DNA of 64,000 nucleotides, from positions 6,455,669-6,519,668 of the forward strand of contig OZ005701.1 of the NCBI GenBank assembly GCA_963930775.1, read 5' to 3'. Made by a program: the position numbers and the translations under genes. The notes under the pieces are model-generated. The model did no database searches, was not told the origin of the DNA, and saw nothing but the letters and a program-made list of their open reading frames with translations. The DNA comes from Cliona cf. orientalis (taxonomy: Eukaryota; Porifera; Demospongiae; Clionaida; Clionaidae). Positions 1 to 11,237 of the stretch are shown here, in pieces (within the stretch, counting starts at the first letter, position 1; each line of letters opens with the position of its first letter).

Positions 1-99
1 GATCCCGTACCGAACCGCCAAATTTAAATCCGCCAATATTCTTATAATAGCGATTTTGGGCTCAACCGCCAACTTTAATTCCCGCCAATATTTCCGGCT

Positions 100-600
100 A
101 TACGGTATTGATATCAGTGATATAATGTAAATTTTGCATAAAAATTCACATGTCAAGAGTTTATTGATGTTTGCATGAAAGTTTACAAAATCATTGAAAT
201 TTGCTAAGTGTGCATTTGTCAACTCAAATTTGGAAATTTGCACCAGTGAGCTTCATATTAATCTGTAGCAGAGACTGCCCAAAACACTGCATTCAAAGCT
301 CATGTTTGCAGGTTATATTTACATTCATGTTTGGAGTTCACATTGCATCCAAATTTTCACATTGAAAACTGAAGTTAGGAGGTTACATTGTTGTTTGCAG
401 GTCACATTAAGTATCTTTATTTTGAAAAGCTACAATCATGACAATAACTTTTGTATAATTATGGGGTGTGCTACTTTTGGTCACAGCTTGGCTAAAATGA
501 GACTCTCAGAGACAATGGGTGCATGGTGTTTACTCAAGTGGCTATTATAATTCTTTGCCATTAAGTATTATCCCAGCTGGCCTGCCGTATGTATGAACCT
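100..600. repeat. AT-rich dispersed repeat and inverted copy of an upstream block
   Basis: Bases about 100-420 closely match 9519-9840 in the same orientation (shared start around gtattgatatcagtgatat). Bases about 422-602 are the inverted counterpart of 10658-10820. No coding potential is apparent; the 82-codon ORF here is not supported by anything else. Confidence 0.7.
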
Positions 601-1038
601 TATTTTGTATTATAGGTGGTGGATGATTAATGATAGCTTGATACTCACTAGGGCATAAAATTAATAACATTAAAGGTAGAATCTGCATGAATGTTATTAT
701 GATGCTCACCATAATCCATGCACGAAACTACTGAATATCAGTACTGCACAAGAAGAGCTCTCTAGACTGTGAGCACCTTCACCTCAGAGATGGTGTACCA
801 ATAAGGAAATGGTCGTCAATTCAGCAAACTTCACGATATTGTACTGTTGTGCCACATCATATCCTCAACCCTAACTATGCTATTTATAGCATTATTGTCA
901 CACAAAGAGCTATTACTACAAAGGAAGTTAATTAGCTCAATACAATTTTAGCTTTACTAGCTATATCAACTACCACTGAGCTACCAGCTACTGTTAATCT
1001 GACGACGCAGCGGCATCACCTATTACATTTTATGTAAA
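601..1038 (+). other. 5' flank of first MAAVIG gene, shared with other copies
   Basis: This flank is strongly similar to 10830-11237 and to 25300-25526. Shared stretches include 'aaggaaatggtcgtcaattc', 'agctttactagctat' and 'ctactgttaatctgacga' just upstream of the ATG. The conservation extends well beyond the coding start, which shows that whole gene units were duplicated and that promoter elements probably lie here. No TATA box can be assigned with confidence. Confidence 0.6.
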
Positions 1039-1701
1039 ATGGCTGCAGTAATAGGAAGCACACAAATTCATGTAAAGAAGATCGGTTCATCAACCACTAT
1101 TCCAGATAATCCAACAGCAAAGCTGATGTATTACTTCAACTGTGTCTGTTATTGCATCGAGGCAGATGATGACTACACAACTCGTCGCTTGCAAGCCTAC
1201 CAAAATTACTCCAGAACCTATCTTACTAGCCAAGAAGAAGCTCAACTGCTGATACTTTGCTTGGCTCTCAGCCCAGACAAGCTCATTGGATCGATTTTCT
1301 TGCCTGCAAGCGACGATGAAGATTTTGATGGAAGTAGCAACCGCTTTTATGAGCTGAGTGCTGTGAGCACGAGAGTTCTTGTGTCCCAGTCGCTTCTTAT
1401 TGGTGGTCAGCAAAAGAAGGTTAGAAAAATTATGAAGTTCAAGAAATCCTGGATTGAAAAGTACTATATTAACCCACTCCGTTCCATTGAGAGGGGACAG
1501 AGGCCAGCAGCTACTAACTATAGCAGTAGGCCAGCAGTTACTAGCTATAGCAGTAGGCCAGTAGCTACGTATACTAGCTACAGCAGTAGACCAGCAGTTA
1601 CTAGCTACAGCAGTAGACCAGCATTGCCGGCACCAAGTCCACCACGTCGCAGGCCACCACCCCAAAGGCGCAACAACAATTCCTCCTGTACCATTCTGTG
1701 A
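1039..1701 (+). CDS. MAAVIG-family protein with CaaX terminus, copy 1
   Basis: Single-exon ORF of 220 codons. I do not recognise a named domain. Residues 1-155 are the conserved globular part shared by all copies (blocks [60 protein letters not shown]). Residues about 156-195 hold four units of a Tyr/Ser-Ser-Arg-Pro-Ala-Val repeat, followed by a proline/arginine-rich stretch. The protein ends Ser-Ser-Cys-Thr-Ile-Leu. CTIL fits a CaaX box with Leu in the X position, the form normally used by geranylgeranyltransferase I, so membrane anchoring by prenylation is inferred. No signal peptide is seen. The start ATG is conserved in every copy. A long antisense ORF overlaps the gene but is only its shadow. 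Confidence 0.8.
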   Translation: MAAVIGSTQIHVKKIGSSTTIPDNPTAKLMYYFNCVCYCIEADDDYTTRRLQAYQNYSRTYLTSQEEAQLLILCLALSPDKLIGSIFLPASDDEDFDGSSNRFYELSAVSTRVLVSQSLLIGGQQKKVRKIMKFKKSWIEKYYINPLRSIERGQRPAATNYSSRPAVTSYSSRPVATYTSYSSRPAVTSYSSRPALPAPSPPRRRPPPQRRNNNSSCTIL

Positions 1702-3502
1702 GATGCTTGGTGACTGATTAAAATTTGCATAGACAAATATAATATCACACATGCACCTATTTTTGGTAGCAGTTAGCATGCACTATAGCTTAGTAGCTTA
1801 TAATTTCATGTTCATTTTCAGTTGTTAGCACTTGTGTATGTACTATTAAGTATAATAATAATTATTATTACTATAACTGTATACTATGATACCAAAATTA
1901 ATAATTATTAGCACGCCCAGGAGTTCAAAGTATGTACCTATTACAGGAGATTCTAGCTAAAATTAATGATCTGGTAACCATGCAATCAAATTACAGGATT
2001 TGCTATAATATTATTATGATTTTGTAGCTATATTTAGTCAAGCCGTCACTATAAATAGCACACCCACAATACACTAATAATTAACATCAATAATAATTGA
2101 TGCATGCGAAATTCATCAACTTGAGTACTCAAGGGACTTAAAACCCATAACCATAAACAATCGCACAGCTATAATATTATACACATCTACCTTACAATAA
2201 TACTATTATCGCAGTATGGAATAATTTCATGTCAAATAGAAAAGTATAAGCTAGGTCCAGCTACCTGTAGCTACATATGTACAAGAAAGGGGAGGCAGAA
2301 ATATTATAATAATATGCATGGGCAAAATAATATGAATGGGCATGAATGTTAAACCAACTAACGGGTGATGTTTACTACTGTACTAGCCTGAGTGCCAGCT
2401 GCCAAGTGTTGGGAATTTTGATAATCATTGTAGACTTCAATGGGAGGTCAAAGGCGTAGTCACGCCACTACAGTTTCAGTATACAACCACGCTAACCCAA
2501 TTAAGGTTACTCTAACAATTATTATCTGATTGTGGAGGTCAGTAGTGAGTAGATGTGCCATTCAGATTGTACCACAAGAGCTAGCCTAAGTGCAACTATC
2601 ACAACTATAATATATGCTATCAATAGCGTCAGAATCTTTTACTCATCCAAATTATGTAAACGGTTAACGAGCTACACCTGGGGGGGAGGGGGGGGCAGGG
2701 GAGGGGACACACTCGTCACCATCGAATATTGTCTGGTGGGATGCAATTCACTGCTGAATGTGAATAGTTGTTTTGGCAAAAATAGTGCCATCCCAGTTTC
2801 ACCCAAATTCACCATCAGCTAGAAATTGACAGTGGTGATTAGGTGTCATTGTTTATGCATAGCTTCATAGCTACCTAGTTAAGTTATCAATGAGATAACC
2901 AAAAATAACCATCGCATTTTTACAGTGAACTATGTATGTAGATAGACTAGCTTAAGCCCCAAGCCGTACAAGTCCATATCATCAAACACACTTAGACTCT
3001 TGTTATAACAAATCCAGTCATTAATTAATTTGGTGGAACCAGGTATCTAAATTGATCATGGGATCACTTAGAAAGCCTACAACTTAGGAAAGCTTACAAC
3101 TTAGAAACCCTTTTTACGATATCTAGGGCAACAACTTGCATCATGTTACTTAGCTAGAGTCTAAATAAGTTAGACACTTCAGCCAGTGGGATTTACCGTC
3201 CTTAGAATACTTCAGACACTTATAAGACCCTCAGGTTTCACTTTTGTGATTATATCTTCAGTCCTTTAAAGCAGCCACCTTTATTGCAGATTTCCATGGG
3301 TAATTGACTGTTTTATATACTTGTACCATGACGATAATAATTATGACTGAGAGTCAGAGTTGGGGGGAACCAAGAAATAGTGGTAACAAAGTACAAAGTA
3401 CAAAATAATCACCATACATCTGAATTGCAATTACTACGAAAAATACTAAAGGACTAGTTAATTAAATAATAACTAATTAGTGCTACTGGAACCAGGGGTT
3501 GT
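1702..3502. other. Intergenic, duplicated non-coding DNA
   Basis: This stretch is AT-rich and largely paralogous to 11820-14040 and 26540-28620. It carries a G-rich run at 2681-2706. No ORF here has coding support, and no RNA gene was recognised. Confidence 0.6.
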
Positions 3503-4475
3503 ATGTTTTGGGAAAATTATACCGTATCTGCTCTCTACACCTGCAAATGCTGTCTGTACCATTCTGAACCCACCAATGTGGTCAGGGAGATGGAATGGAA
3601 CGGAATCCAACGGTTTAGTGGGCGGAGATGGTCTACCTTGAAGATACTCTGCACAAACTCATATGTCAGCAGTGTGACACCAAACTGCGGTGATGATTGG
3701 AACACTCGAGCTGCAATGAGAGAGGGAGAAGGTGCGTATATATTCAGCCACATTACACTGAAGCTTTAGACTGTGTAGCCGAAAATTTTCGCCAGAGAAA
3801 ATTTTCCCCAATTTTATCCATGAATTTTTGGCCCAGTGTTAATGAATACACAGAATGTAAAGCAGCCATTACTGCACTGGTGAAATTTTATTCAAGCAAA
3901 ATTCTGTAATACAAAGGTACACACAACTGGCAAAATCTTTGTCCAGTGCAAAGTTTCTGATTAATTAAACTATTCATGAAAACGAGCTTTGTATCTTTTC
4001 TAGGTGGGAAATACTCAAGCAATGGGCTAATTTAAATTGAGGCTTGCTGCATACCTGCAGCCCCCTTCCAGAACGCCCGTGGCCCCTCCATTCATAGAAT
4101 CTTGCTGAAACAGTTGACAATTCCGTTGTATGTCTGCTGGCCCTTCTTTTCCTCCACCTGCAGCCTCGTCTTGATGATATCAGCTGGAGTCAGGAGACCT
4201 GCCACTGGGACACCTGCACAGGAAGAGGCAGACTTAATATTTTTATAGTCAAGGGCAGCCACTAAATTAATCTTTCAAAAATACACAACATGGTACAGCG
4301 CTGCATTATCCTATAAAGGTGCTAAACACAAAGTTTATTGCATGAAATCTTCCAGATTTATTATACTGGTCAATGATTGAGCAAATTTAATGATACACGA
4401 TAATACTGCAAATTTACCATTAATAAATTCTGAAACTATCATAGGTGGCGGAAGCAGAGGGGTACCAGGGGCACG

Positions 4476-4720
4476 TGCCCCCCCCCCCCCCCCCCCCAAC
4501 CAGCCTGAAGTAGGGACAGTGCCCCCCCCCCCCTCCAGAGCCACTGAAGCCATGCAAAAACATGCTTATCAATACTATGACCGCCATGATTGTTGTTTGA
4601 TTCTTATCTTGAGGAAGTCAAGCAAACCCTGGTCACAATATTATCCAAAGATAACAGAATTGATTAAGGGTAGCCTTATGGACAACAATGCAACTTGTGC
4701 ATGCCCCCCCCCCCCCCCCA
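4476..4720. repeat. Poly-C/poly-G tracts
   Basis: Long C runs occur at about 4478-4497, 4521-4532 and 4704-4718, inside the intron of the carrier relic. ORFs reading polyproline or polyglycine through them are artefacts. Confidence 0.8.
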
Positions 4721-4816
4721 CTCCGGTCCCGACATGTTCCTCCGCCTATGACTATGGTATAGTATTTACCGGCAATGAATCCTGATGAGAAGAGAGAGAA
4801 GGGACTGTTAGTACCT

Positions 4817-5304
4817 GTAACGACGCAAATGCGATCCCGACCCATTCGCGATAAGCCAGTACGTACGCCGCCGCGATCGCTGGACGATATGGATGGGAGG
4901 GGCTGGGAGGTCAGGGGATAGGTTGCGAATGGTTAGCAGGGTTAGTGTGCATGGGAGGGGCTGGGAGATCTGGGGATGGGTTGCGAATGGTTAGCAGGGT
5001 TAGTCTCTAGGGTTTGCGCATACGTGGACTGGAGGGGCTGGGAGGTCTGGGGCTGGGTTGTGAATGGTTAGCAGGGTTAGTGTGGGAGAGGCTGGGTTGT
5101 GTAGGGTTTGTCTATAAAATAGTTGAAATAAAGGCTGCCAGCAGTAACAACGGTTGTGGCCGAGTGCTTGGGCTCTTATGTATGGGACGGAATAGAGCGG
5201 GTTCGAATCTTGCTGTACACTTTGACTTTTTTCTTTTTTTTTTTCCCTATCGAATTTTTCTAAGTGTTGATAGCATTTGCGTTAGATCGCATTTGCGTCG
5301 TAAC
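4817..5304. mobile_element. 488-bp MITE with 20-bp TIRs carrying a tRNA-like segment
   Basis: The ends are inverted repeats, GTAACGACGCAAATGCGATC on the left and its complement with one mismatch on the right. The element interrupts a carrier exon whose uninterrupted form is at 30037-30060, which defines the ends. An imperfect duplication (agtacct / agtgccg) flanks it. Inside are three degenerate copies of a roughly 60-bp G-rich unit ending in ggttagcagggttag (about 4880-5085). These are followed by a tRNA-like sequence with box A- and box B-like motifs and a T-rich run. No transposase is encoded, so it is a non-autonomous element. Confidence 0.75.
5150..5222 (+). ncRNA. tRNA-like (SINE-type) sequence with A and B boxes
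   Basis: TGGCCGAGTGCTTGG resembles a pol III box A of the Ser/Leu tRNA type, and GGGTTCGAATCTTGC resembles box B, with a spacing close to that of a tRNA. The acceptor stem does not pair convincingly and the T-arm pairs only with G-U wobbles, so it is not a functional tRNA. A T-rich run (5226-5244) could act as a pol III terminator or be a SINE tail. Confidence 0.5.
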
Positions 5305-5510
5305 AGTGCCGTCAGGTCGTGCGGTGTAGGCCTTCATGTGGGCATAGAGGGGGAAGTAGATCGCAGAGAATGGGATGTCTCGCAGGAAACAGGCGGACGC
5401 ACCCTGAGGAGGGAGGAGACAATGACATGGATATAATAATATACACATAGCTAATGGCACATGTATATCACTGGCTGAACTACATGTATACTATTGTACT
5501 ATGGGGTGCC

Positions 5511-6631
5511 GTTTGTGTCAAAATTCATTATTGGCAGGCATTTAGAAAAATCTGGGGATTTATGAAAGTAGTGGGCATTTATATAAATCACTATCACAGT
5601 GGAATTTTGACGTGAATCATAGAAGACATTAATAATTTTCAAGTAGAGATGCTACAACTGTGAGGATTTATGAAAGTAGTGGATATTTACATAAATCTCA
5701 CTGGTAAACATTGTGTAAATTGCAGATATTATTAAAGTGATATCAAAGGAATTTATGAAAGTAGTGGATGTTTATAAAAAAACACAGTAGACAATAAAAT
5801 CAATAGTACTATAGTAATATTAACATCATCCCCATAGGTTGTGTGCCCCATGCATAAGGGGTGGTGTGGGGATTAAACTACCACCAAAGCAAAGGTGTGT
5901 TAAAAGAGATCCATAATTATTGGCTAATAATTATTGTATTATCGATCAGAAGTGGGAGGGGTCAGGAAGAGCCAGGGATGATCATGCAAGTCATCAGAAA
6001 GGTCCCTGAAGAAAAGGCCAGTAATTGTCTACTTTAACCACTGGCACAAAACCCTTGTGGGCATGCCCCAAGTCTTAGGTCCAGTATTGGTGCTCATGTG
6101 TGTGTTTGCATGGGGCACACAACGGTACCTATAGTGCTATTGATTTTAAAGTCCACAGACTCAGGCCCGTACGCAGCCTTTCTCAAAGGGGGGTTACATG
6201 GGGGCGTGGCTCAGATAGGTATGATGTGGGCATTAGCCCACAGCCCACCTAGGCGGGTCTGGGGGCATGTTCCCCCCGAAGATTTTGGAAATTTAGACTC
6301 TTTGAGGGCAATTCTGAGGCAATCTGACAGTGATTTACAATTCCAGATAGGCTGATGCTGCTAGCTACTATAACATTAACACACAATCTATTGCACATCC
6401 GGTGAAAGCAATACTCGGCTTTGCTTAGCTGTGTAAAGAAGCATGTAAGTTACACCTAGATTGTTTCTAGTGTTATGCTAGGTGCCAAAAAAGGGGGGGT
6501 TCGTTCGAACCCCCTCAAATCCCCCCTGTGTACGGGCCTGAGACTGTGTTTTTTTTGTAAACATCCACTACTGTCGTAAATTCCTGTGACATCACTAAAT
6601 GTCAGCCACTATACAGAATTTTGTCACAAAC
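5511..6631. mobile_element. Fold-back element with a nested hAT-like MITE
   Basis: The ends GTTTGTGTCAAAATTC (5511) and GAATTTTGTCACAAAC (6631) are inverted. The arms match over several hundred bases (repeated 'tatgaaagtagtgga' units on the left, their complements on the right, and 'ggcacacaac' in both). The right arm is interrupted by the element at 6162-6540. There is no coding capacity. Confidence 0.65.
6162..6540. mobile_element. 379-bp hAT-like MITE, 5-bp TSD
   Basis: The termini CAGGCCCGTACGCAG and CTGTGTACGGGCCTG are inverted repeats, and both flanks carry the duplicated pentamer AGACT (6157-6161 and 6541-6545). CAGG ends with short TIRs fit a hAT-type element. The 5-bp duplication matches the minority 5-bp-TSD groups rather than the usual 8 bp. 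The element is nested inside the fold-back element at 5511-6631. Confidence 0.75.
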
Positions 6632-7766
6632 TATGTAAATATATATCCGCTGTTGAATGACTACTATACTTAGGCCACTGTTAGTTGTAAACATGTTTCT
6701 GGCCACATCAGAGCTCGGTAAGGATGCTGGGGTGGGTGGCTATCATTGTTCATTATTAATTTCATTATTTTACCTCAACATATCCTGTACAATTAAACAT
6801 TTCCTACTGAACAAATCACAATCAGGATGCTATCATTAGTACCAAAAATGACAATAATGGCCATAACAGACAGCCTCCTAAACAGCACGCCCACCTGCAG
6901 GCAACCAGAAACATGTTTTTGACTAACAGTGACTTTTTGTGCTGGTATAGCAGCAATTACGCTATAAGACATGGCTAGACTATGCTAACTAAAAGTGAAA
7001 GGGTCTACACTTATTGAGAGTCATAATAATACCAAATGGGCATGCTATTATTCGCATACTCTGTAACCATAGCTACAGGCAGCAAACCTAAACTTCAAGA
7101 ATTGCAAGCACTGAGCTGCGAGAGTGGCCGCAGTGATATACGGGTCATCAACACAGTGGCTGCGCGGTGGGAGGTGCAGGATTTTCTGGTTTGGCTGAAG
7201 AGTTGAAGAAAGTTAAATTTCCAATTAGCTCTTAATCATAACTATCACACTTTGCTTATTATTAGTACCTGGTGTGATAAATCAATAATTGATGCCTCTC
7301 ACAGGATCATGTGTACCTTGACTAAACTATAATATGACATTAATGATGTTACATGTATGACATTGTGTAAAAACAGCATTATTAATTTTCATGAGACTTG
7401 TATCAATACTTGCTTCAATCCCAACTGCACGCATGCATGCTTAATTATTGGCTATTCTTTAGATGAAGTAAGTGGGGTAGCTGAGAAAATATTATAGTAT
7501 TCAGTTGGAAATGGTCGTCAGACTACCAACCATATTATGCATGTCACTCTTTATTCTGCTAATTTTATAAATACACTAGCATTATGTCATACCTATTATT
7601 GAAACAAACTTCTCAAAAACCCTATAGCCTGCCTGTCAAATCTGTAGCTACTATAGCTAGCTAGCCAAGCGCTTTTGTAAATAACTAGCTAAAAAATTTC
7701 TGCCAATCCAGAGAATTCTTTCATCAGTGCAATAGATAAGTAGCTAAATACAGGGTAGTAGTTACC
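6632..7766. other. Intergenic, 5' flank of second MAAVIG gene
   Basis: The last roughly 250 bp (7540-7766) are similar to 15500-15738 upstream of the decayed MAAVIG copy, so these two genes form a subfamily distinct from the other three. Nothing else is recognised in the rest. Confidence 0.55.
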
Positions 7767-8357
7767 ATGGCTGCAGTAATAGGAAACACACAAATTCATG
7801 TAAAAAAGACTGGTTCGTCATGCACTGTTCCAGACAATCCAATAGCAAAGCTGATGTACTACTTCAACTGTGTCTGTTACTGCATCGAGGCAGATGATGA
7901 TGACACAACCCGTCGTTTGCGAAACTTCAATAACTACTCCTCTCTTTCCAGCCAAGAGGAAGCTCAGCTGCTGATACTTTGCTTGGCTCTCAGCCCAGAC
8001 AAGCTTATTGGATCAATTTTCTTACCCGCAAGTGACGATGAAGATCTCGATGGATGTAACAATGCGTTTTATGAGCTGAGTGCTGTAAGCACGAGGGTTC
8101 TTGTTTCCGAATCTCTCATGGTTGGTGGCCAGCAGAAGAGGGTGCGAAACATCATGAAGTTCAAGAAAGCCTGGATCGAAAACTACTATGTCAATGCACT
8201 TCGTGCCATTGAGAGAGGCGAGACCTCAAGGCCAGCGCTGTCCAGTCCACCTCGCCCCAGGCCTCAACCTCAAAGGAGGAATAATGATGATTGGCCCTGT
8301 ATACTAATTCTTATTTTTATCCTTGTAACAATATTCACGTATATTTTAACTGTATGA
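7767..8357 (+). CDS. MAAVIG-family protein with hydrophobic tail, copy 2
   Basis: Single-exon ORF of 196 codons. The first 155 residues align closely with the other copies (same [20 protein letters not shown] block, same FKKAWIENYY block). The Tyr-Ser-Ser-Arg-Pro repeats are absent. A short proline/arginine linker leads to a C-terminal run of about 18 hydrophobic residues (CILILIFILVTIFTYILTV) ending two codons after it. The CaaX box of the paralogues is therefore replaced by a segment that looks like a tail-anchor transmembrane helix. No known function. The reading frame is clean and the conservation argues that the gene is active. Confidence 0.8.
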   Translation: MAAVIGNTQIHVKKTGSSCTVPDNPIAKLMYYFNCVCYCIEADDDDTTRRLRNFNNYSSLSSQEEAQLLILCLALSPDKLIGSIFLPASDDEDLDGCNNAFYELSAVSTRVLVSESLMVGGQQKRVRNIMKFKKAWIENYYVNALRAIERGETSRPALSSPPRPRPQPQRRNNDDWPCILILIFILVTIFTYILTV

Positions 8358-8551
8358 TTTGTCAACGGTTACCATAGTCTGTAAGAAATTAATCGTTATT
8401 TTTATGTGGTTTCATGCCTCCTTTCTAGATCATTAACCATCATTTTAATTTAGCGTGACCAGAGGTCCATTCTGAACTGAACACGTTTATGTATAATATA
8501 CATACACTGTCAGCTAACAGACAGCTCGTCAACTGTGTTAGGGATTAAAAT
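8358..8551. other. Short spacer
   Basis: 3' flank of copy 2. Nothing is recognised. Confidence 0.4.
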
Positions 8552-9200
8552 TGTTTTTGTATAGGTCAAAGGTTATAGTGACATCACTAACTATCACGTG
8601 ATTATTGAGTTCTGACTAGTCTATGTTGAAATAGTGTGTGCATTTCTCTATCGTTGAAAGTTGATTGGTAATGCACCTATCAATGTATTGCCCCACCTAC
8701 CCTAGTGCGGGCATATGTGGGGATAGGTATCCCACCCCTGGGGGAAGCTCCAGTAATCAGAAGACACACCAATCCCCACCTACTACTGAATATACAGGTC
8801 TTTGTGCAGGTGCACTATCCAGAGATACAAGTTTACATAACACTCACTTAAGCCACATAACCAAGGCTACTACTTGAGATCTAGTACTAACGTCATGGTG
8901 ACACTATATATATAGCCTAGTAAGGGTATTTTTAGTAGTTCTGTGCTGATTTCCAGACTAAGGTAAATTCCCCACCCCTGGGGCAGCTATTCCCCACCTA
9001 AATCCTTACAAATCCTGACCCTTTGCCTGCACTAGGGTAGGTGGGGCATGACATTGACTCAATGTCATGCCCCACCTATCCTATTACCAATCAATTTTCA
9101 ACGATAGAGAAATGCACACACTATTTCAACATAGACTAGTCAGAACTCAATAATCACGTGATAGTTAGTGATGTCACTATAACCCTTGACCTATACAAAA
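8552..9200. mobile_element. 649-bp fold-back element, about 120-bp arms
   Basis: Left arm 8554-8680 and right arm 9073-9200 are nearly perfect inverted repeats (left end TTTTGTATAGGTCAAAGG, right end CTTGACCTATACAAAA). The middle carries a second set of inverted motifs (ccccacctaccctagtgc and its complement) and a perfect palindrome, gacattgactcaatgtc. No ORF of note. Confidence 0.8.
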
Positions 9201-9204
9201 GTGA

Positions 9205-9850
9205 ATTCATGCAAATTTTGATGCAATGTGACCTCCAAATATGAATGTAATCATAAGCTTAGAATGCAGTGTTTGGAGCAATCTCTGCTTTGAAGTTCAC
9301 TGCAAACTTTTATGTAAATTTTCAAATTTTGAGTTGATATAAATGCACACTCAGCAAACTTCAATACCTCTCATGTGAACTTTATGTAAACATCAAAGTG
9401 ATGTGAAGTTCCATGCAAACTCTTATGTGAACTTTCATGCAAACTTTAATGTGATATTTCATATAAAATTAGTGTGAAGTTTTAACTTTCATGCACCACT
9501 TCAGACTTACGGCATTTTTGCACAAAGTATTGATATCAGTGATATATATTGTAAACTTTGCATGACAATTCACACAAGAGTTTCCATGGAACTTTACATT
9601 GCATTGATGTTTGCATGAAAGTTTATAAAATCATTGAAATTTGCTAAGTGTGCATTTGTCAACTCAAATTTTGGAAATTTGCATCAGTGAACTTCATACG
9701 TATTAAACTGTAGCAGAGACTGCCCAAAACGCTGCAGCATTCAAAGCTCATGTTTGGAGTTCACATTGCATCCAAATTTGCACAAATTTTCACATTGAAA
9801 ACTGAAGTTAGGAGGCTACATCGTTGTTTGCAGGTCACTTTGAAGCACCG
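9205..9850. mobile_element. Second fold-back element, adjacent
   Basis: 9205-9500 is an imperfect inverted copy of 9519-9845. For example, 'ttgagttgatataaatgcacactcagcaaacttcaa' on the left mirrors the segment around 9632-9668 on the right. The right arm alone recurs at 100-420, so that copy is a half element. Confidence 0.65.
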
Positions 9851-9932
9851 TGGTGCAAAACGCTCGGCGGAGTGCCACATGGGTACAAATTTGTGAGGAT
9901 GACAATAGTTAGGCACGTATTGTAAAATTAGC

Positions 9933-10180
9933 TTAGGATTTGATTCGACAGATCAACATGTAATATATATAGCTCTCATCTTGACATGCTTTTATTGGGC
10001 TTTCGGATGCTCTCTTACATCTCATAGCTATTCTTTTGCTTTTTCTAGTTGCATCAATGGAGACATTACACTTTAGTACAAAAGCATGACCACAATCGCA
10101 TACAGATTTCTTCACATTCACACTAACAGAACACTCAGGATACACTTTTGTTAACTTATATGCATAATCTATTATGCTCA
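9933..10180 (-). pseudogene. Fragment of a zinc-ribbon-like protein
   Basis: The minus-strand reading frame contains Cys-x-x-x-(11)-Cys-x-Cys-Gly-His (PEC..., KKSVCDCGHAF) followed by a basic stretch (TRKSKRIAMRCKRASES). This resembles N-terminal zinc-binding segments of element-encoded proteins in sponge and cnidarian genomes, from general recollection only. The frame stays open upstream to about 10200 without an ATG and stops at 9933. No continuing exon was found, so it is a fragment. A pol II promoter may lie near 10262-10380. Confidence 0.35.
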
Positions 10181-10199
10181 GGGGGTTAACAATATTGAA

Positions 10200-10657
10200 A
10201 CAGAGAGTGAGATAAACAAACTCATGATCACCACGGATACAGCAAGCTTCTTTCCACTTAGGAGATGAGCTTTATATAGCGCATGCGCGATATACCACGA
10301 TGGTACCTATTAATAGTAAGTAGTATAAATAGATAGTACGTGCTATTAATAGACGGTTTAGCATACACGTGGAAATAGTACATTTATATCACAAAAAAAT
10401 GGCGGACTCGCACGCTAAAAAGAATGAATAGAGCCATATTAAACTCTTCAACAAATGTTTTATAGTGAAATCCCAAAGTTGAAAACCTTTGGAGATCAGC
10501 GTGAAGTTGGCTGGTATGTTCACTTTCTAGCATAAACTTTATATGCAGTCAGTAGACTAGTAACACACAGACAGACAGAAAAACAGGCTACCGTAACGCT
10601 CGTGCGCATGCGCCAAGCGTTAATGAGTATCATTAGTTTGGCACAAAATAAGCTTCA
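10200..10657. other. Non-coding, unassigned
   Basis: AT-rich with CG-containing segments (gcgcatgcgc at about 10279 and 10607). It probably belongs to the element that carried the zinc-ribbon fragment. No feature is resolved. Confidence 0.4.
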
Positions 10658-11237
10658 TACATATGGCAGGCCAGCTGGGATGATACTTAATGGCAACGAA
10701 TTATAATAGCTATTTGAGTAAACACCATGCACCCATTGTCTTAGAGTCTCATTTAGCTAAGCTGTGACCAAAAGTAGCACACCCCATATACAAAAATTAA
10801 TTATTGTCATGATTGTAGCCTATTATAGGTGGTGGATGATTAATGATAGCTTGATACTCGCTAGGGCATAAAATTTAATATTAAAGGTAGAATCTGCATG
10901 ACTGTTATTATGATGCTCACCATAATCCATGCACGCAACTACTGAATCAGTACTGCACAAAGGTTAACAAGAAGGAGAGCTCTCTAGACTGTGAGCATTC
11001 TCACCTCGGAGATGGTGTACCAAAAAGGAAATGGTCGTCAATTCAGCAAACTTCACGATATTATTGTAATGTTGTGCCACGTTTACTAACATCATCTCCT
11101 CAACCCTAACTATTTATAGCATTAAAGTTAATTAGCTCTGGGTCAATATATTTTTAGCTTTACTAGCTATACCACTGAGCTACCAGCTACTGTTAATCTG
11201 ACGACGTGGTGGCATCAACTATTAAATTTTAAGAAAA

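Larger units (their letters stand above)
3634..5403 (-). pseudogene. Relic of SLC25A12/13-like carrier, last three exons, copy A
   Basis: Three exons match the complete carrier gene at 29153-38339: the last exon (3710 to about 3634), the next-to-last (4213-4055) and the one before (5403-4770, minus strand). The last exon has lost the stop codon and the GA microsatellite that follow it in the intact copy, and it now runs into downstream sequence. The next-to-last exon carries a CGA-to-TGA stop at 4094-4092. The third exon is split by a 488-bp element at 4817-5304. Upstream exons are absent. The segment lies downstream of a MAAVIG gene, just as the complete gene lies downstream of the MAAVIG gene at 25527. 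Confidence 0.85.

Noticed and set aside
302-550. 82-codon ORF in the first kilobase
   Set aside because: It lies in a dispersed repeat and is not conserved in the copy at 9750-9840.
1090-1779. 229-codon antisense ORF over MAAVIG copy 1
   Set aside because: It is complementary to a conserved gene and its frame is not preserved in the same form in the paralogues; the sense strand explains the conservation.
4335-4785. Proline/glycine-rich ORFs on both strands
   Set aside because: They run through poly-C/poly-G tracts in a pseudogene intron.
4880-5085. Telomere-like ggttag repeats
   Set aside because: The TTAG words are about 60 bp apart inside a larger degenerate unit, not a (TTAGGG)n array.
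5150-5222. Functional tRNA gene
   Set aside because: The A and B box words are present, but the acceptor stem does not pair and the T-arm is weak, so it is kept only as tRNA-like.
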